Positions 52,830 through 63,976 of a DNA stretch of 64,000 nucleotides are shown one piece after another. This DNA comes from Arenibacter certesii DSM 19833 (GTDB taxonomy: Bacteria > Bacteroidota > Bacteroidia > Flavobacteriales > Flavobacteriaceae): assembly GCF_000429545.1 (NCBI RefSeq), contig NZ_KE386914.1, positions 158,977 to 222,976 of the forward strand, written 5' to 3'. The notes under the pieces were generated by a model. The model worked only from the letters and a program-made list of their open reading frames with translations, ran no database searches and was not told the origin of the DNA. Within the stretch, counting starts at the first letter, position 1. Each line of letters opens with the position of its first letter. The position numbers and the translations under genes are program-made.

Positions 52830-55538
52830 TTGCAATCAAATAAACATCATCTACTTTTCCTATTGCTCCTTTTATTTGGTGCATTTACCATCACGGCCCA
52901 AGAAGATAAAATAATCCCCTTGCCCATTGCTGGCTATAGCGACACCATTGTTGCCCCACTTATTCCTGATCCGAAATTAAAGGATGCTGCCGCTTTGGCC
53001 GATTCTACTAAAATTGATTCTACCAGTGGTTCACAAGCCCTCTTGCTAGATAAAATTAAGTACAAGGCGAAGGACTATGTGAAAATGAGTCAAAAGGAGA
53101 AGAAAATCTATCTATATAATGAAGCAGAGCTCTACTACCAAGATACAGAGCTAAAGGCAGGTATCATTATAATGGACTATACAAAAAATGAGGTCTCCGC
53201 GGGCCGAATAAAGGATTCTCTAGGGAATTACACCCAGTTACCTTATTTTAAAAAAGGCACCAATGTGGTAATCCCAGATTCCATTCGCTTTAATTTTGAT
53301 ACCCAAAAAGCAATTATCTGGAATTCCAGAACAGAGCAACAGGCAGGATTGGGACAATTGGGTAGTGATGCCATGAAAGTATATGCGGAAATCACCAAGA
53401 AAGAAAACGATTCTGTCTATTTCTTGAGCAAGGGGAAACTTACCACCTCCAAAGACACCATAAATCCCGATTACTATATTAAGATCAATAAAGCCAAATT
53501 TGTCCCTAAGAAAAAGGTAATCGCAGGGTTCAGTAATTTATATATTGCGGATGTGCCTACTCCTATAGCACTTCCTTTTGCCTACTTCCCTTTAACCGTA
53601 GGGAGGACCGCAGGGCTAATGATGCCTACTTTTGGAAGTGATCCCAGCAGGGGCTATTTTTTACAGAATGGAGGTTACTACCTGCCTATTAACGATTATG
53701 TAGACCTTACCCTTACGGGAGACCTGTATACAAACGGGAGTTATGGATTTAGGACCCAATCTATTTACACCAAGAGATATAAATATAGGGGGAACGTCAA
53801 TTTTAGGTATGAAAACCTGATTACGAGTCAGAAAGGATTTAGCGATTATAGTAGGAGTACTATTTATAATATTCAAGTTTCCCATTCCCAAGACCCTAAG
53901 AACAATCCCAATTCCAGGTTCCAAGCCTCTGTAAACCTTGGAAGCAGTTCTTACTACCGGAATTCACTTTTACAGCAAAACCTGCCCAATACCCAGGTAA
54001 ACAACCTATCATCCTCGATTTCCTATTCCAAGACCTTTCCGGCCTATCCGTCGGTAAATATGAGCCTTACGGCGACACATAACCAAAACACCAACACAGG
54101 AGTGGTAGATCTAACCTTGCCCACCTTGCAGGCAAGTATGGAACGTATATATCCCTTTGCCCGTAGGGAAGGCATAAAAAAAGGCATTATCCAAAACGTA
54201 AACTTCCAATACAACCTAAATGCCAGGAATAGCATTCGAACCACGGAAGAGGATTTTATGACCGCCAGGATGTTCAATGAATCCAAATTTGGAGCTCGAA
54301 ATACGATCCCCTTGAGCACCAACTTTAAGGTAGCCAAGCATTTTAGTGTGAGCGTAGGAGGATCTTATGAGGATGTTTGGGCCATTGAAACCTACAGACG
54401 CGCCTGGGACCCAGAGAATAAAAGAACGGTTATTACCGATACCATCAGTGGGTTTGATCGCTATAACAAATACAATCTGAGCACCAGTGTAGGAACCACC
54501 TTATACGGTACCTTTAATTTTGGGGAAGATAAAAAGATACAGGCCATTAGGCACGTTATGAGACCTTCCTTAAGCTACGGCTACACACCTTCTTTTGATC
54601 AGTTTTATGACAGTTATATAGGCGCAAATAACGAAGAACAATTTTACAGTAGGTTTGAAGGTACTCTTAATGGAGCCCCAGGAATGAACAAATCCAGCTC
54701 CATGAGCTTCTCCCTAGGTAACCAGCTGGAGGCTAAAGTCCGCAGTAAGGATTCTACCGCTACCGAACCCAAAAAGATTTCCCTGCTGAGCAATTTAAAC
54801 TTATCTGCAGGTTATAATTTTGAAGCAGACTCTCTAAAACTGAGCCCTTTAAATATTAACGGGGGTACCAATATCTTAAACAATAAGATGGCTATTAACT
54901 TCGGCGCTAGCCTAGACCCTTATGCCATTGATAATAATGGCACTAGGATCAACACCTTTAATATAGATAACGGCGGAAGCCTCTTTAGGCTTACCTCGGC
55001 AAGAGCAAATATTAGCTACTCTATAAGCAGTGAGACTTTTGGAAAGAAAGACGCCAAGGAAGACGACGATAAGGATGAGTATGATTATGTGGCATCTAGT
55101 GGTGGTAGGGACGATGACCTTTTTGGAAAGGCCGAGGATTTTAATAACCGACCGGGGGACGACAGTAAAGGTTCTGATGAAATAGAAAACCCCTACTACG
55201 GCACTAAATTACCATGGGACCTACGGATGTCTTATGCCGTTAACTACAACAATTTTAACCGGCAAAATGCTATTGGGAGTCATGCCCTTATGTTCTCGGG
55301 TAACATTCAGTTATCTCCCAGATGGAAGGTTGGTGGATCCTCGGGATACGATTTTAAAAACCAAGGTTTCACACTAACCCAACTTCGATTTGAAAGAGAC
55401 TTAAAGAGTTTTAGGATGAACTTTAACTGGACCCCTTTTGGTACTTACCAGCGTTGGTATTTCTTTATTGGAATCAAGAGCTCTATCCTGCAAGATCTTA
55501 AATGGGAAAATCGTAGTAGACCTACCCGAAGGAGGTAA
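52830..55538 (+). CDS. lptD: LPS-assembly outer-membrane protein (LptD-like)
   Basis: This 902-residue outer-membrane protein inserts lipopolysaccharide into the outer leaflet. A signal peptide (HHLLFLLLLLFGAFTITAQ) precedes an OstA/LptA-like N-terminal domain of about 200 residues. A large C-terminal barrel with the LptD-type stretch PIALPFAYFPLTVGRTAGLM (about 245-265) follows. The start is a TTG; no ATG gives a full signal peptide. An acidic insert (about 735-785, with KEDDDKDEYDYVASSGGRDD) looks like a surface or periplasmic loop. It is transcribed divergently from the amidase. LptE is not in the window. Confidence 0.87.
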   Translation: MQSNKHHLLFLLLLLFGAFTITAQEDKIIPLPIAGYSDTIVAPLIPDPKLKDAAALADSTKIDSTSGSQALLLDKIKYKAKDYVKMSQKEKKIYLYNEAELYYQDTELKAGIIIMDYTKNEVSAGRIKDSLGNYTQLPYFKKGTNVVIPDSIRFNFDTQKAIIWNSRTEQQAGLGQLGSDAMKVYAEITKKENDSVYFLSKGKLTTSKDTINPDYYIKINKAKFVPKKKVIAGFSNLYIADVPTPIALPFAYFPLTVGRTAGLMMPTFGSDPSRGYFLQNGGYYLPINDYVDLTLTGDLYTNGSYGFRTQSIYTKRYKYRGNVNFRYENLITSQKGFSDYSRSTIYNIQVSHSQDPKNNPNSRFQASVNLGSSSYYRNSLLQQNLPNTQVNNLSSSISYSKTFPAYPSVNMSLTATHNQNTNTGVVDLTLPTLQASMERIYPFARREGIKKGIIQNVNFQYNLNARNSIRTTEEDFMTARMFNESKFGARNTIPLSTNFKVAKHFSVSVGGSYEDVWAIETYRRAWDPENKRTVITDTISGFDRYNKYNLSTSVGTTLYGTFNFGEDKKIQAIRHVMRPSLSYGYTPSFDQFYDSYIGANNEEQFYSRFEGTLNGAPGMNKSSSMSFSLGNQLEAKVRSKDSTATEPKKISLLSNLNLSAGYNFEADSLKLSPLNINGGTNILNNKMAINFGASLDPYAIDNNGTRINTFNIDNGGSLFRLTSARANISYSISSETFGKKDAKEDDDKDEYDYVASSGGRDDDLFGKAEDFNNRPGDDSKGSDEIENPYYGTKLPWDLRMSYAVNYNNFNRQNAIGSHALMFSGNIQLSPRWKVGGSSGYDFKNQGFTLTQLRFERDLKSFRMNFNWTPFGTYQRWYFFIGIKSSILQDLKWENRSRPTRRR

Positions 55539-56063
55539 GGTTAGCAGAATGGCTGGAAGCGGCTATTCAATTCCTTTTTTTAGTTACCTTACTTTATCAT
55601 GAAAACACTCAAATTTATGTTCGCTGAAGTTCAGGTTATCCCACCCGTCCTAGGGAGGTATTCAATACTAATTCTAAGTATTAAAATAGTAAACGAGTAA
55701 AAAAAACTCATGCGTATTAAAACTAAAGGAATACTGTTCCAGAATTAGGATGTTACAGGCTTCAACTAAACAAATCTAACTGCTTACTACTAGCATCTCA
55801 ATACCAGTCCAACTGATCACTGAACACATTGCTCATTGTTTATTGAACAGAACGAATTGCGAATTGTTTATTGTTAATTGCTAATTGTTAATTGTTAATT
55901 GTTAATTGAACAGATCAATTTGTGAATTAATTGGACCTAAATCTAAACTAGAATTTTAATTTTGTTAGCTTAGAGATTATAGAAGAAACAAGGCTTTATA
56001 ACTAGAACGATTGGTAAAGCTGGATTACATAACATTGAAAAATTAAAATAAACTACACTAAAG
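55539..56063 (-). repeat. Spacer with inverted heptad tract
   Basis: Positions about 55740-55915 hold the heptad family in reverse orientation, including GTTAATTGTTAATTGTTAAT (7-bp units TTAATTG) and CTGATCACTGAACACATTGC. CCTAGGGAGGTATTC near 55650 is shared in part with the amidase-MCE gap (CCTAGGGAGGTA near 51308). No gene is seen. Confidence 0.65.
55931..55964 (+). promoter_or_regulatory. Promoter of the ridA gene
   Basis: TTG at 55931 and TAATTTTG at 55957-55964 fit the Bacteroidota -33/-7 pattern with a slightly long 23-base spacing. The leader would be about 95 bases. Confidence 0.45.
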
Positions 56064-56447
56064 ATGAAAAAAATTATCAACACCAAAAATGCGCCAGCAC
56101 CTATTGGACCCTACAACCAGGCAGTACTAACAGGGAATACCTTATACATTTCCGGTCAGATACCCATTGACCCCAAAACGGGGGATTTGGTAGAGGGCGA
56201 CATTAAAAAGGAAACGAAGCAATCTATGGAAAATTTAAAAGCCATTCTTACCGAGGCAGGAATGACTTTTGAAAATGTTGTTAAGTCGTCGATCTTTGTA
56301 AAAGACATGAATCAGTTTGCCCTGATCAACGAGGTGTATGGCACCTATTTTAACGCTGCAACCGCACCAGCAAGGGAAACGGTTGAGGTAGCTAACCTAC
56401 CTAAATTTGTAAATGTTGAAATTTCTATGATCGCTATTACAGATTAG
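56064..56447 (+). CDS. ridA: RidA-family 2-iminobutanoate/2-iminopropanoate deaminase
   Basis: This 127-residue cytosolic protein hydrolyses reactive enamine/imine intermediates released by PLP enzymes such as threonine dehydratase. It has the standard length and motifs: APAPIGPYNQAV (10-21), LYISGQIPIDPKTG (27-40), TEAGMTFENVVK near 63, and the carboxylate-binding Arg104 in APARETVEVANLPK. It acts as a trimer in the known family. Its 3' end overlaps the end of the convergent kinase gene by 11 bases. Confidence 0.93.
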   Translation: MKKIINTKNAPAPIGPYNQAVLTGNTLYISGQIPIDPKTGDLVEGDIKKETKQSMENLKAILTEAGMTFENVVKSSIFVKDMNQFALINEVYGTYFNAATAPARETVEVANLPKFVNVEISMIAITD

Positions 56448-57288
56448 CTCTATGAAATTCGACTAGACCTTCTATAGGTCTTTGTCTAATAACGCCAAGT
56501 ACTAGATCGTTTCTTTCTATTACCGCAGTAAGCTCATCGCGTAAGTAGTGCGCAATACTGCCCACAAAGCTAACGGGTACCTTGGTAGCAAGCTCAAATT
56601 GCATAATGTAATTGTTTACAAACTGCTGAAAACCTTTATCGATCACCCCTCTACTGTAGGGGTGGTCTTTATTTTCCACAATAAATCTGGCAAATGTGGC
56701 CAAATAGGTATTGGGATTAGGTTGTTTGTATAGGTTCTCCTTGATGACATCCGCATCTAGATCATACTCATTTTCAAACTTGGTCGCCAAGTCTTTTGGG
56801 ATCTTATTAAAATAGTAATCGCGAATCAGTTTTCTACCAAAAAAGTTACCGCTCCCATCATCCATTGGAATATACCCTAAGGAAGTCACTTTTTGATGCA
56901 ATCGCTCCCCATCGTAATAGCTACAGTTAGATCCCGTACCTAAAATACAGACTATACCATGCTGCCCAACTTTTGTAGTGGCAAAAATAGCGGCATAGGT
57001 ATCTTCCTTCACCTCGGCCTTTGCATTGGGAAAGAAATCCTTAAAAATATCCCCCAAAAATTTTTTCATCCTATCGGTCCCGCAACCTGCCCCATAAAAA
57101 AACAAATGGGTAACCCTTTCCCTATTTTTAGAAAGCTCAAAGTTATTGGCCAAACGGTCTTCTATTACAGGTCTGGTCAATACTTCTGGACTAAGTCCAA
57201 GGGTTTGAGTCATGAATAACTGGTCTCCCTTCTCATCCAAAGCGATCCAATCCGATTTTGTAGCGCCACTATCAACTATCAATATCAT
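56437..57288 (-). CDS. N-acetylglucosamine-kinase-like protein (BadF/BadG/BcrA ATPase family)
   Basis: This 283-residue ASKHA-fold kinase-like protein has the phosphate-1 motif VDSGATKSDWIALD at the start, FYGAGCGTDRM near 64-74, a central ILGTGSNCSYYDG phosphate-2 motif near 115, and GDGS-like DDGSGNFFGRKLI near 143. Mammalian and bacterial members phosphorylate GlcNAc, which fits the GH3 hexosaminidase encoded 9 kb away, but other substrates are possible. It follows gapA on the same strand, separated by a terminator-like hairpin, and converges on ridA. Confidence 0.8.
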   Translation of the reverse strand: MILIVDSGATKSDWIALDEKGDQLFMTQTLGLSPEVLTRPVIEDRLANNFELSKNRERVTHLFFYGAGCGTDRMKKFLGDIFKDFFPNAKAEVKEDTYAAIFATTKVGQHGIVCILGTGSNCSYYDGERLHQKVTSLGYIPMDDGSGNFFGRKLIRDYYFNKIPKDLATKFENEYDLDADVIKENLYKQPNPNTYLATFARFIVENKDHPYSRGVIDKGFQQFVNNYIMQFELATKVPVSFVGSIAHYLRDELTAVIERNDLVLGVIRQRPIEGLVEFHRANL

Positions 57289-57304
57289 AAAACAAATGTA
57301 TTAA

Positions 57305-57348
57305 GCAAAAATCCTGAAAATAAACAGATGTTCACTTTCAGGATTTCA
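57305..57348 (-). terminator. Terminator after gapA
   Basis: On the minus strand AAATCCTGAAA pairs with TTTCAGGATTT (arms about 57336-57346 and 57309-57319), followed by TTTTTGC. It lies between gapA and the kinase gene and probably ends the pfkA-gapA transcript. Confidence 0.7.
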
Positions 57349-57370
57349 TTATTTATTACTGAACTTTATA

Positions 57371-58384
<1,014 letters not shown>

Positions 58385-58395
58385 TTAATTTGTAA

Positions 58396-59382
58396 TTATG
58401 TTGTCATGATTTCTGAAACTCGCAAGAGTTCCTTATCAATCTTCGTATGTCCTTTTATTGCTTTGCTAATCGGTGTCAAAGTAATCGTATTATCCTGGAT
58501 GCCCACCATTAGGTTGGTCTTCCCTTCCAATAACGCCTCTACTGCCTTAACCCCCATCCTGCTTGCTAGTACCCTATCGAAGCAAGAAGGTGAACCTCCA
58601 CGTTGCATATGACCAAGTACCGATACACGCACATCATAGATAGGCAAGTGTTTCTCTACGTACTCTTTAAGTTCAAATACATTGTTTCCGGTCTTATCTC
58701 CTTCTGCCACCACCACGATACTAGATGATTTTCCAGATTCTTTACTGCGCTTAAGCGATTCCAATAACCTTTCCAATCCCAAATTTTCTTCGGGAATTAA
58801 AATTTCTTCTGCGCCCGCACCTACTCCAGCATTTAATGCGATGTGACCAACGTCCCTTCCCATTACCTCTACAAAGAAGAGCCTGTTGTGGGAACTAGCG
58901 GTATCCCGAATCTTATCTATACACTCCACTGCCGTATTCAAGGCAGTATCAAACCCAAGCGTATAGGTAGTACCGAAAATATCGTTATCTATAGTTCCTG
59001 GAATTCCAATAATAGGAACACCAAACTCCTTGTTAAAGGTTAAAGCACCTGTAAAACTACCATCGCCACCGATTACCACAAACGCATCTATCCCAGCTGC
59101 CATTAGCTGATCGTATGCTTGTTGACGCCCTTCTTTATTTCTAAAAGGCAAGCAACGGGCCGACTTAAGTATGGTCCCTCCTTTATTGATTATATTATTT
59201 ACACTGCGCGCATCCATGACTTTAAAATCACCTTCCATCATGCCCTCGAATCCTCTATAGATACCGACACATTCTATCTTTAAATACGCACAAGTACGAA
59301 CTACTGATCTTATTGCAGCGTTCATCCCTGGGGAGTCTCCCCCCGATGTCATAACACCGATTCTTTTTATTGTTGAAGCCAT
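58396..59382 (-). CDS. pfkA: ATP-dependent 6-phosphofructokinase
   Basis: This 328-residue glycolytic enzyme phosphorylates fructose 6-phosphate. Motifs are GGDSPGMNAAIRSVVR (14-29), GGDGSFTGA near 104 (the second G of GDGS points to ATP rather than pyrophosphate), the catalytic TIDND in IPGTIDNDIFG near 130, VEVMGRDVGHIAL near 171, and LGHMQRGGSPSCFDR near 257. Its start is preceded by a TAATTTTG box on the minus strand (59406 to 59399). gapA follows at once. Confidence 0.95.
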   Translation of the reverse strand: MASTIKRIGVMTSGGDSPGMNAAIRSVVRTCAYLKIECVGIYRGFEGMMEGDFKVMDARSVNNIINKGGTILKSARCLPFRNKEGRQQAYDQLMAAGIDAFVVIGGDGSFTGALTFNKEFGVPIIGIPGTIDNDIFGTTYTLGFDTALNTAVECIDKIRDTASSHNRLFFVEVMGRDVGHIALNAGVGAGAEEILIPEENLGLERLLESLKRSKESGKSSSIVVVAEGDKTGNNVFELKEYVEKHLPIYDVRVSVLGHMQRGGSPSCFDRVLASRMGVKAVEALLEGKTNLMVGIQDNTITLTPISKAIKGHTKIDKELLRVSEIMTT

Positions 59383-59398
59383 TAATTTTTTAAAAAAG

Positions 59399-59406
59399 CA
59401 AAATTA
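59399..59406 (-). promoter_or_regulatory. -7 box of the pfkA-gapA operon
   Basis: Minus-strand TAATTTTG (59406 to 59399) matches the consensus exactly and lies 17 bases before the pfkA start codon, giving a very short leader. No clear -33 TTTG at the usual distance. Confidence 0.4.
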
Positions 59407-59575
59407 GCAAACTTATTTCAATTAATACAGGACTTTAGCTTTAATTTGACGAATAGATAGCACTAAAACGTTTTCGTTGCATACTATTCTTCAGATTGTT
59501 AAATTCACAATCAAAATTGCAGTAAAAGTGATAAATTACCCCTAATACGAATTCAATTTTCTAAGCCGATTAAAC

Positions 59576-62500
59576 TTAGTTTTCCCTCCCTAAAATTTTA
59601 CGCAACAAAGCCCTAAAACTATCAAAATCGACTTGGTAAGAAAGCCCCACTCCCTGCGTATATCCTTGGCGGTCTGCTAGGAATTGCTGGATTTCATTTT
59701 CCCTATTGAATATCTTAGCACTTAGGGTGCCTTCCTCATTCAGCAAGACCTGCACCTCTACATCACCCGCTACTACGGTTTCGGAAACTCCACCTACCGG
59801 AACCCCAACCCTACCGTTCAATAGAATCCTATCGCTTATTTGGGTAGATAAGGTAACCCCAATCCTGTTTTCGGTCTGTATATCCGTACTCTTATCAAAA
59901 ATCCCCTGCTCATAAGAAAGCCCAAGGTTTAACTTGTCATTATCACCAGCTAAAACGGAGTTCAGTAAGCCAGAGGCCGACTGTAACAAGTTGCCAGTTA
60001 CTGCCTGTTGGTTAATTCCCGTTTGCTCATTTACAAAAGATCCTTGTGCCAATAAAAACAAAGCGTTTCTCTCAGCAATAGTTGGGTCTTGCAACCTATA
60101 TTCCAATTCCGACTTTACAATGGAGTTGGTTCCTGGGAAATCTATTCTCCAATCTATAACCGGACTCTCCAATTCCCCAGTTAAGCGCACCACTACATCT
60201 GTAGGAATACGGCGGGTATAACCGGGATTATCCAACAATGGGGCCGGATTCGCGTTTAGGGAATAGATGGCTTCCATGTTCAATTGCGCTGCTAAAGGCT
60301 CCCTTTCCCAAGTAATGTTCCCACCAGGTTTTACTTTAAAGGTCTTATCTATAATACCTCCAAACATATAGTGGAACTCTCCCGTTACCACCACAAAATC
60401 CCCATACATATTAAACTTCCCGTTGGTATTGATCTCTATAAACAGAATCCCCACTCCGGTACCTTTTAAAGAGCTTCCCGTTTTGGTATCCACTACTATT
60501 TCTACCTCCGCTTCTGGTGTAACATCCAGGTTAAACGCCAACTCTAACCCCTCTACATCCCTAAGAACGCGCTGGGAAGTTGCTTCCCCTTCTTCTTTCT
60601 TTCCTACAAAATTGATAAAAGAAAAATCCCCCACACTGGCTACGTCGCTAATCGGAATTTTAAGGGAGGTACCCCTAGCCGTCTCCCCATCTACTTTAAT
60701 GGTTAAGGCATGGGTAGGACCATAGATCCTTCCCTTTCCATTTAAATATCCCGTACCATAGTAAAGCACCTCTTCTTCAAAGGGGGTATTCAATATTAAA
60801 AACCGATTTTTCTCCGTGTCTACGTTCAGATCCAAACTCCAGTCCTTAAATAAGTTATGGGTTATAGTCCCATCTAAAGTAGCACTTGTCTTCATGGCGA
60901 TATCCGTCAGCTTCACCTTTTGAAAGTTAAAGGTCTGGTCATTGAGCCTAACTTTCGAAAAAGGTGCAAAACTATAATCTACGTTTAAATAGGGAATGGC
61001 TATTCCCGCTTTATCTAAACTTAAGAGTCCGCTCATATTGGGATTCCTCAACGGACCTTTTAACTGCGCACTTCCTCTTAAGAGTCCGCGAATGTTCGTA
61101 ATAACACCTTCTCCCAGCGGACTAAATGGTTCTAGATTAAAGTCGTTAAAATCTACTATCAGATTAGCCTGCGGCTCTTCGTCCTTTTCATCAATAATAT
61201 TACCCACCACGCTAAGCTTCTCTTTCCCATCTTGAACCAAAGAGGAGTTCACCACAAAACTTGTTAAGTCTTTATTACCAACTATCCCAATACCTAGATC
61301 ACCCAAAGGAAAATCATTGATACCAAATTTAGATATCTTTAGACTAGAGGATGGCAGATACACATTGTCTTTCTGAAGAAGATTAAGTGTCCCATTTACC
61401 TGTCCCATTAATTTAAGACTGTCTATCTCCGGGGTAATCTTTTCTAGGGATACCGAACTGAACTGTAGCTCCACATCTTTAAAGGTAGAATCTGCCAATT
61501 GCCCTCTTAGCCTAATCTGCTCCCTATCCCCATGGTTCATCACCATTTCTTGGATAACAATACTATCTAGCGAACTGTTGATGATCACTTTATTTTTAGT
61601 GTTCCCTTCTTTGTTCAATATCCACTTGTTCCCCTTAAAACTGATATCAGAGGTCTTAAGACCGATGACCGATTTCTTCTCCTTATTAAAAGTGTGGTAA
61701 AAGTTTAAGTTATAACTATCATTAAAATTGCTTCCCCCCTTAAATTCCGTCCTAAAGAACAGTGTATCCTTTAATGTGGTGTTAATCAGATTAAAATCTT
61801 TTACATTATAATAAGGAGTAGCCATATCCCCCACCGAAATATAGGTGTTAAACAAGGGGTTTTTATTATCTATCTTAACATCAATACTATCCATTTCGTT
61901 ACCATAGGCCATGATGCTTGGGGACTTAAAATTCAATTTAAAGTCGCCCTCATCTGCAATAATATTTCCTCGGATAAAAGTATTGGGATCAAACTTTACC
62001 TCTGGGAAAAACACATCTACAATTTTGTTGTATATCTTAAAATTAAAGGTGAGACGTTGGTTTTTTGATATTTTGTACGGCTTGTAATTGGTATAGATAC
62101 TCCCTAGGGAATTTTGCAACAACCGCCCCATTTCTTTCACCTTAAAATTCCCTTTTAAATAACCCGTAATAATGTCCGGGGAATTTATATCGATTACCCT
62201 AGTGGTATCGTTTTCAAAAGTGGAGGATATTTTAAAGTCGTCAAAATAATAGGTATCATTTACATTTTGAAAAATGGTTTTACTGAAGTTGATATCCCCA
62301 GCAATATTGTCCAGTGAACTGCCGGTTATATCCATAACAATATCTCCCTTAAAAATGGAAACACTATCTTTTATAAAATTCAACTTCTTAAGATCGGCAT
62401 AATCTACGGAAGCTATAAAATTGAAATTATTCCTATTTTCTTCAAAATCTGCCAACCCCTTAAACGAAAATTTTACATGCTCATCATTACTCAAGAGTGA

Positions 62501-63976
62501 ACCATCAAACAGCTGTTCTTTTAATACCCCAGATACTTTTAGGTTCTGATAGTTGTACCCATTAAATTCTAAGGAATACACTTCCCCTATCACTTCGGTA
62601 TTCAGATTTTCCTTTACAAACCCCTTGCCTTCCACATTAAAATCGAGATTGGTTATCCCTACTTTTTCGCTCTCTATCAACTCTCCAAGATCAAAATCTA
62701 TCAAAGCAACGAACCCCTTATAGGAAGCGTTGTCTATATGATCTATATCCGTTAGCTCTAGATCCACATAACTATTCCCTATCAAGGTGTTGATATTGGA
62801 CCTAGTCTTTATGGAAGATTCGGTAATATTTGCATCCCCACGAATGGTGAATTGCCCCAGTCTCTCTATTGACGAAGGAAGCACATCCCCTAAAATATTG
62901 GGCAACAACGCCCGAATTTCATAATAACTAGAGGTTACATTCCTCATCTCGGCATTGAGGGAAAACTTACCTTCGGGATTAAAAAGATTCTTGAAGTTAA
63001 AGTCGCCCCTAATCCCAGTATCATCCATATTCAAAAACATCCTGGTAATATCTAGGTCATTCAAGACCCCATCTATCTTAGAGGAAAAGAGGACAATCTT
63101 ATCACTCCCAAACTGGTCGTACAGGAGATTTATTTCATTTAGGGCCACGGTAGACTCTACAAATTCGGCATCTACATTCACCTTGTTCATAAAATCGGCC
63201 AGATCTTCACGCTCATAATTAAATACTACATTTCCCGATAACTGGGACTGCGGGGTTTTTATAGCTAGCGAATCAAAGCGCATTTGCTCCTTGGTATATT
63301 TAAATTGAGTGTTCATTTTATCAACGATCACCCCTCTTCCACTCCTAAAGGACATGGCTTTGATATTGGAAACCACATCTGGCCCTGTGATACTGAAATT
63401 ACCTGCAGAAATATTAAGGTCATTAAAATGCAACATTTCCTCCGTCTCCTTGTTCTCATCTATCATTTTGAACAGACTATTGGAAATTTCTACGTTGGAA
63501 GAAGAAAGGAAGAAAGGGGGCGACTCCGGATCCCTAGGTTTCTTATCATCCAACTTATCAATAAAAACCTCTAGGTTAGTACCGCTCTCGGCCTTATATG
63601 TTTTAAGTTTAAAGTTTAACCCTTCTACATAGATATCCCCAAACTCCAATTTTCCTTTCACAAGATTCCCAACGTTGAGAATAGAGGTCTTTAAATCTTT
63701 TATATAAAAAAGGGTGTCCTGCTTATAGTCCTCCACATAAACCCCCTTCAGGGACGTGTCCCAAGTAATTAAGGACAACCGCATGCGATCAATATTAATA
63801 TTGGTCCCGTACTGCTTATTTATTGCTGCAGCGGCATATCTAGCAAAACCTGTCTGTACAATGGGCAGGGTAAGCAGCAAACTTCCCATAATCCCCATAA
63901 GGAGGAATACCAAAAATACTCTGACCAGAAATTTTCTTAATTTTTTGATAGGGCTTAATGTTTTACCTTTGTACAT
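59576..63976 (-). CDS. tamB: TamB-like translocation and assembly module protein
   Basis: This 1466-residue protein has one N-terminal membrane helix (FLVRVFLVFLLMGIMGSLLL). A very long periplasmic part of repeated beta strands follows, with DUF490/TamB motifs in the last 350 residues (VVVTGEFHYMFGGIIDKTF, GYTRRIPTDVVVRLTGELES, ALFLLAQGSFV, LSYEQGIFDKSTDI). AsmA-like proteins of this kind bridge the two membranes and are linked to outer-membrane protein assembly and lipid transport. The gene is complete; its promoter would lie at or beyond the window edge. Large size and low-complexity beta structure are normal for the family. Confidence 0.87.
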   Translation of the reverse strand: MYKGKTLSPIKKLRKFLVRVFLVFLLMGIMGSLLLTLPIVQTGFARYAAAAINKQYGTNINIDRMRLSLITWDTSLKGVYVEDYKQDTLFYIKDLKTSILNVGNLVKGKLEFGDIYVEGLNFKLKTYKAESGTNLEVFIDKLDDKKPRDPESPPFFLSSSNVEISNSLFKMIDENKETEEMLHFNDLNISAGNFSITGPDVVSNIKAMSFRSGRGVIVDKMNTQFKYTKEQMRFDSLAIKTPQSQLSGNVVFNYEREDLADFMNKVNVDAEFVESTVALNEINLLYDQFGSDKIVLFSSKIDGVLNDLDITRMFLNMDDTGIRGDFNFKNLFNPEGKFSLNAEMRNVTSSYYEIRALLPNILGDVLPSSIERLGQFTIRGDANITESSIKTRSNINTLIGNSYVDLELTDIDHIDNASYKGFVALIDFDLGELIESEKVGITNLDFNVEGKGFVKENLNTEVIGEVYSLEFNGYNYQNLKVSGVLKEQLFDGSLLSNDEHVKFSFKGLADFEENRNNFNFIASVDYADLKKLNFIKDSVSIFKGDIVMDITGSSLDNIAGDINFSKTIFQNVNDTYYFDDFKISSTFENDTTRVIDINSPDIITGYLKGNFKVKEMGRLLQNSLGSIYTNYKPYKISKNQRLTFNFKIYNKIVDVFFPEVKFDPNTFIRGNIIADEGDFKLNFKSPSIMAYGNEMDSIDVKIDNKNPLFNTYISVGDMATPYYNVKDFNLINTTLKDTLFFRTEFKGGSNFNDSYNLNFYHTFNKEKKSVIGLKTSDISFKGNKWILNKEGNTKNKVIINSSLDSIVIQEMVMNHGDREQIRLRGQLADSTFKDVELQFSSVSLEKITPEIDSLKLMGQVNGTLNLLQKDNVYLPSSSLKISKFGINDFPLGDLGIGIVGNKDLTSFVVNSSLVQDGKEKLSVVGNIIDEKDEEPQANLIVDFNDFNLEPFSPLGEGVITNIRGLLRGSAQLKGPLRNPNMSGLLSLDKAGIAIPYLNVDYSFAPFSKVRLNDQTFNFQKVKLTDIAMKTSATLDGTITHNLFKDWSLDLNVDTEKNRFLILNTPFEEEVLYYGTGYLNGKGRIYGPTHALTIKVDGETARGTSLKIPISDVASVGDFSFINFVGKKEEGEATSQRVLRDVEGLELAFNLDVTPEAEVEIVVDTKTGSSLKGTGVGILFIEINTNGKFNMYGDFVVVTGEFHYMFGGIIDKTFKVKPGGNITWEREPLAAQLNMEAIYSLNANPAPLLDNPGYTRRIPTDVVVRLTGELESPVIDWRIDFPGTNSIVKSELEYRLQDPTIAERNALFLLAQGSFVNEQTGINQQAVTGNLLQSASGLLNSVLAGDNDKLNLGLSYEQGIFDKSTDIQTENRIGVTLSTQISDRILLNGRVGVPVGGVSETVVAGDVEVQVLLNEEGTLSAKIFNRENEIQQFLADRQGYTQGVGLSYQVDFDSFRALLRKILGREN

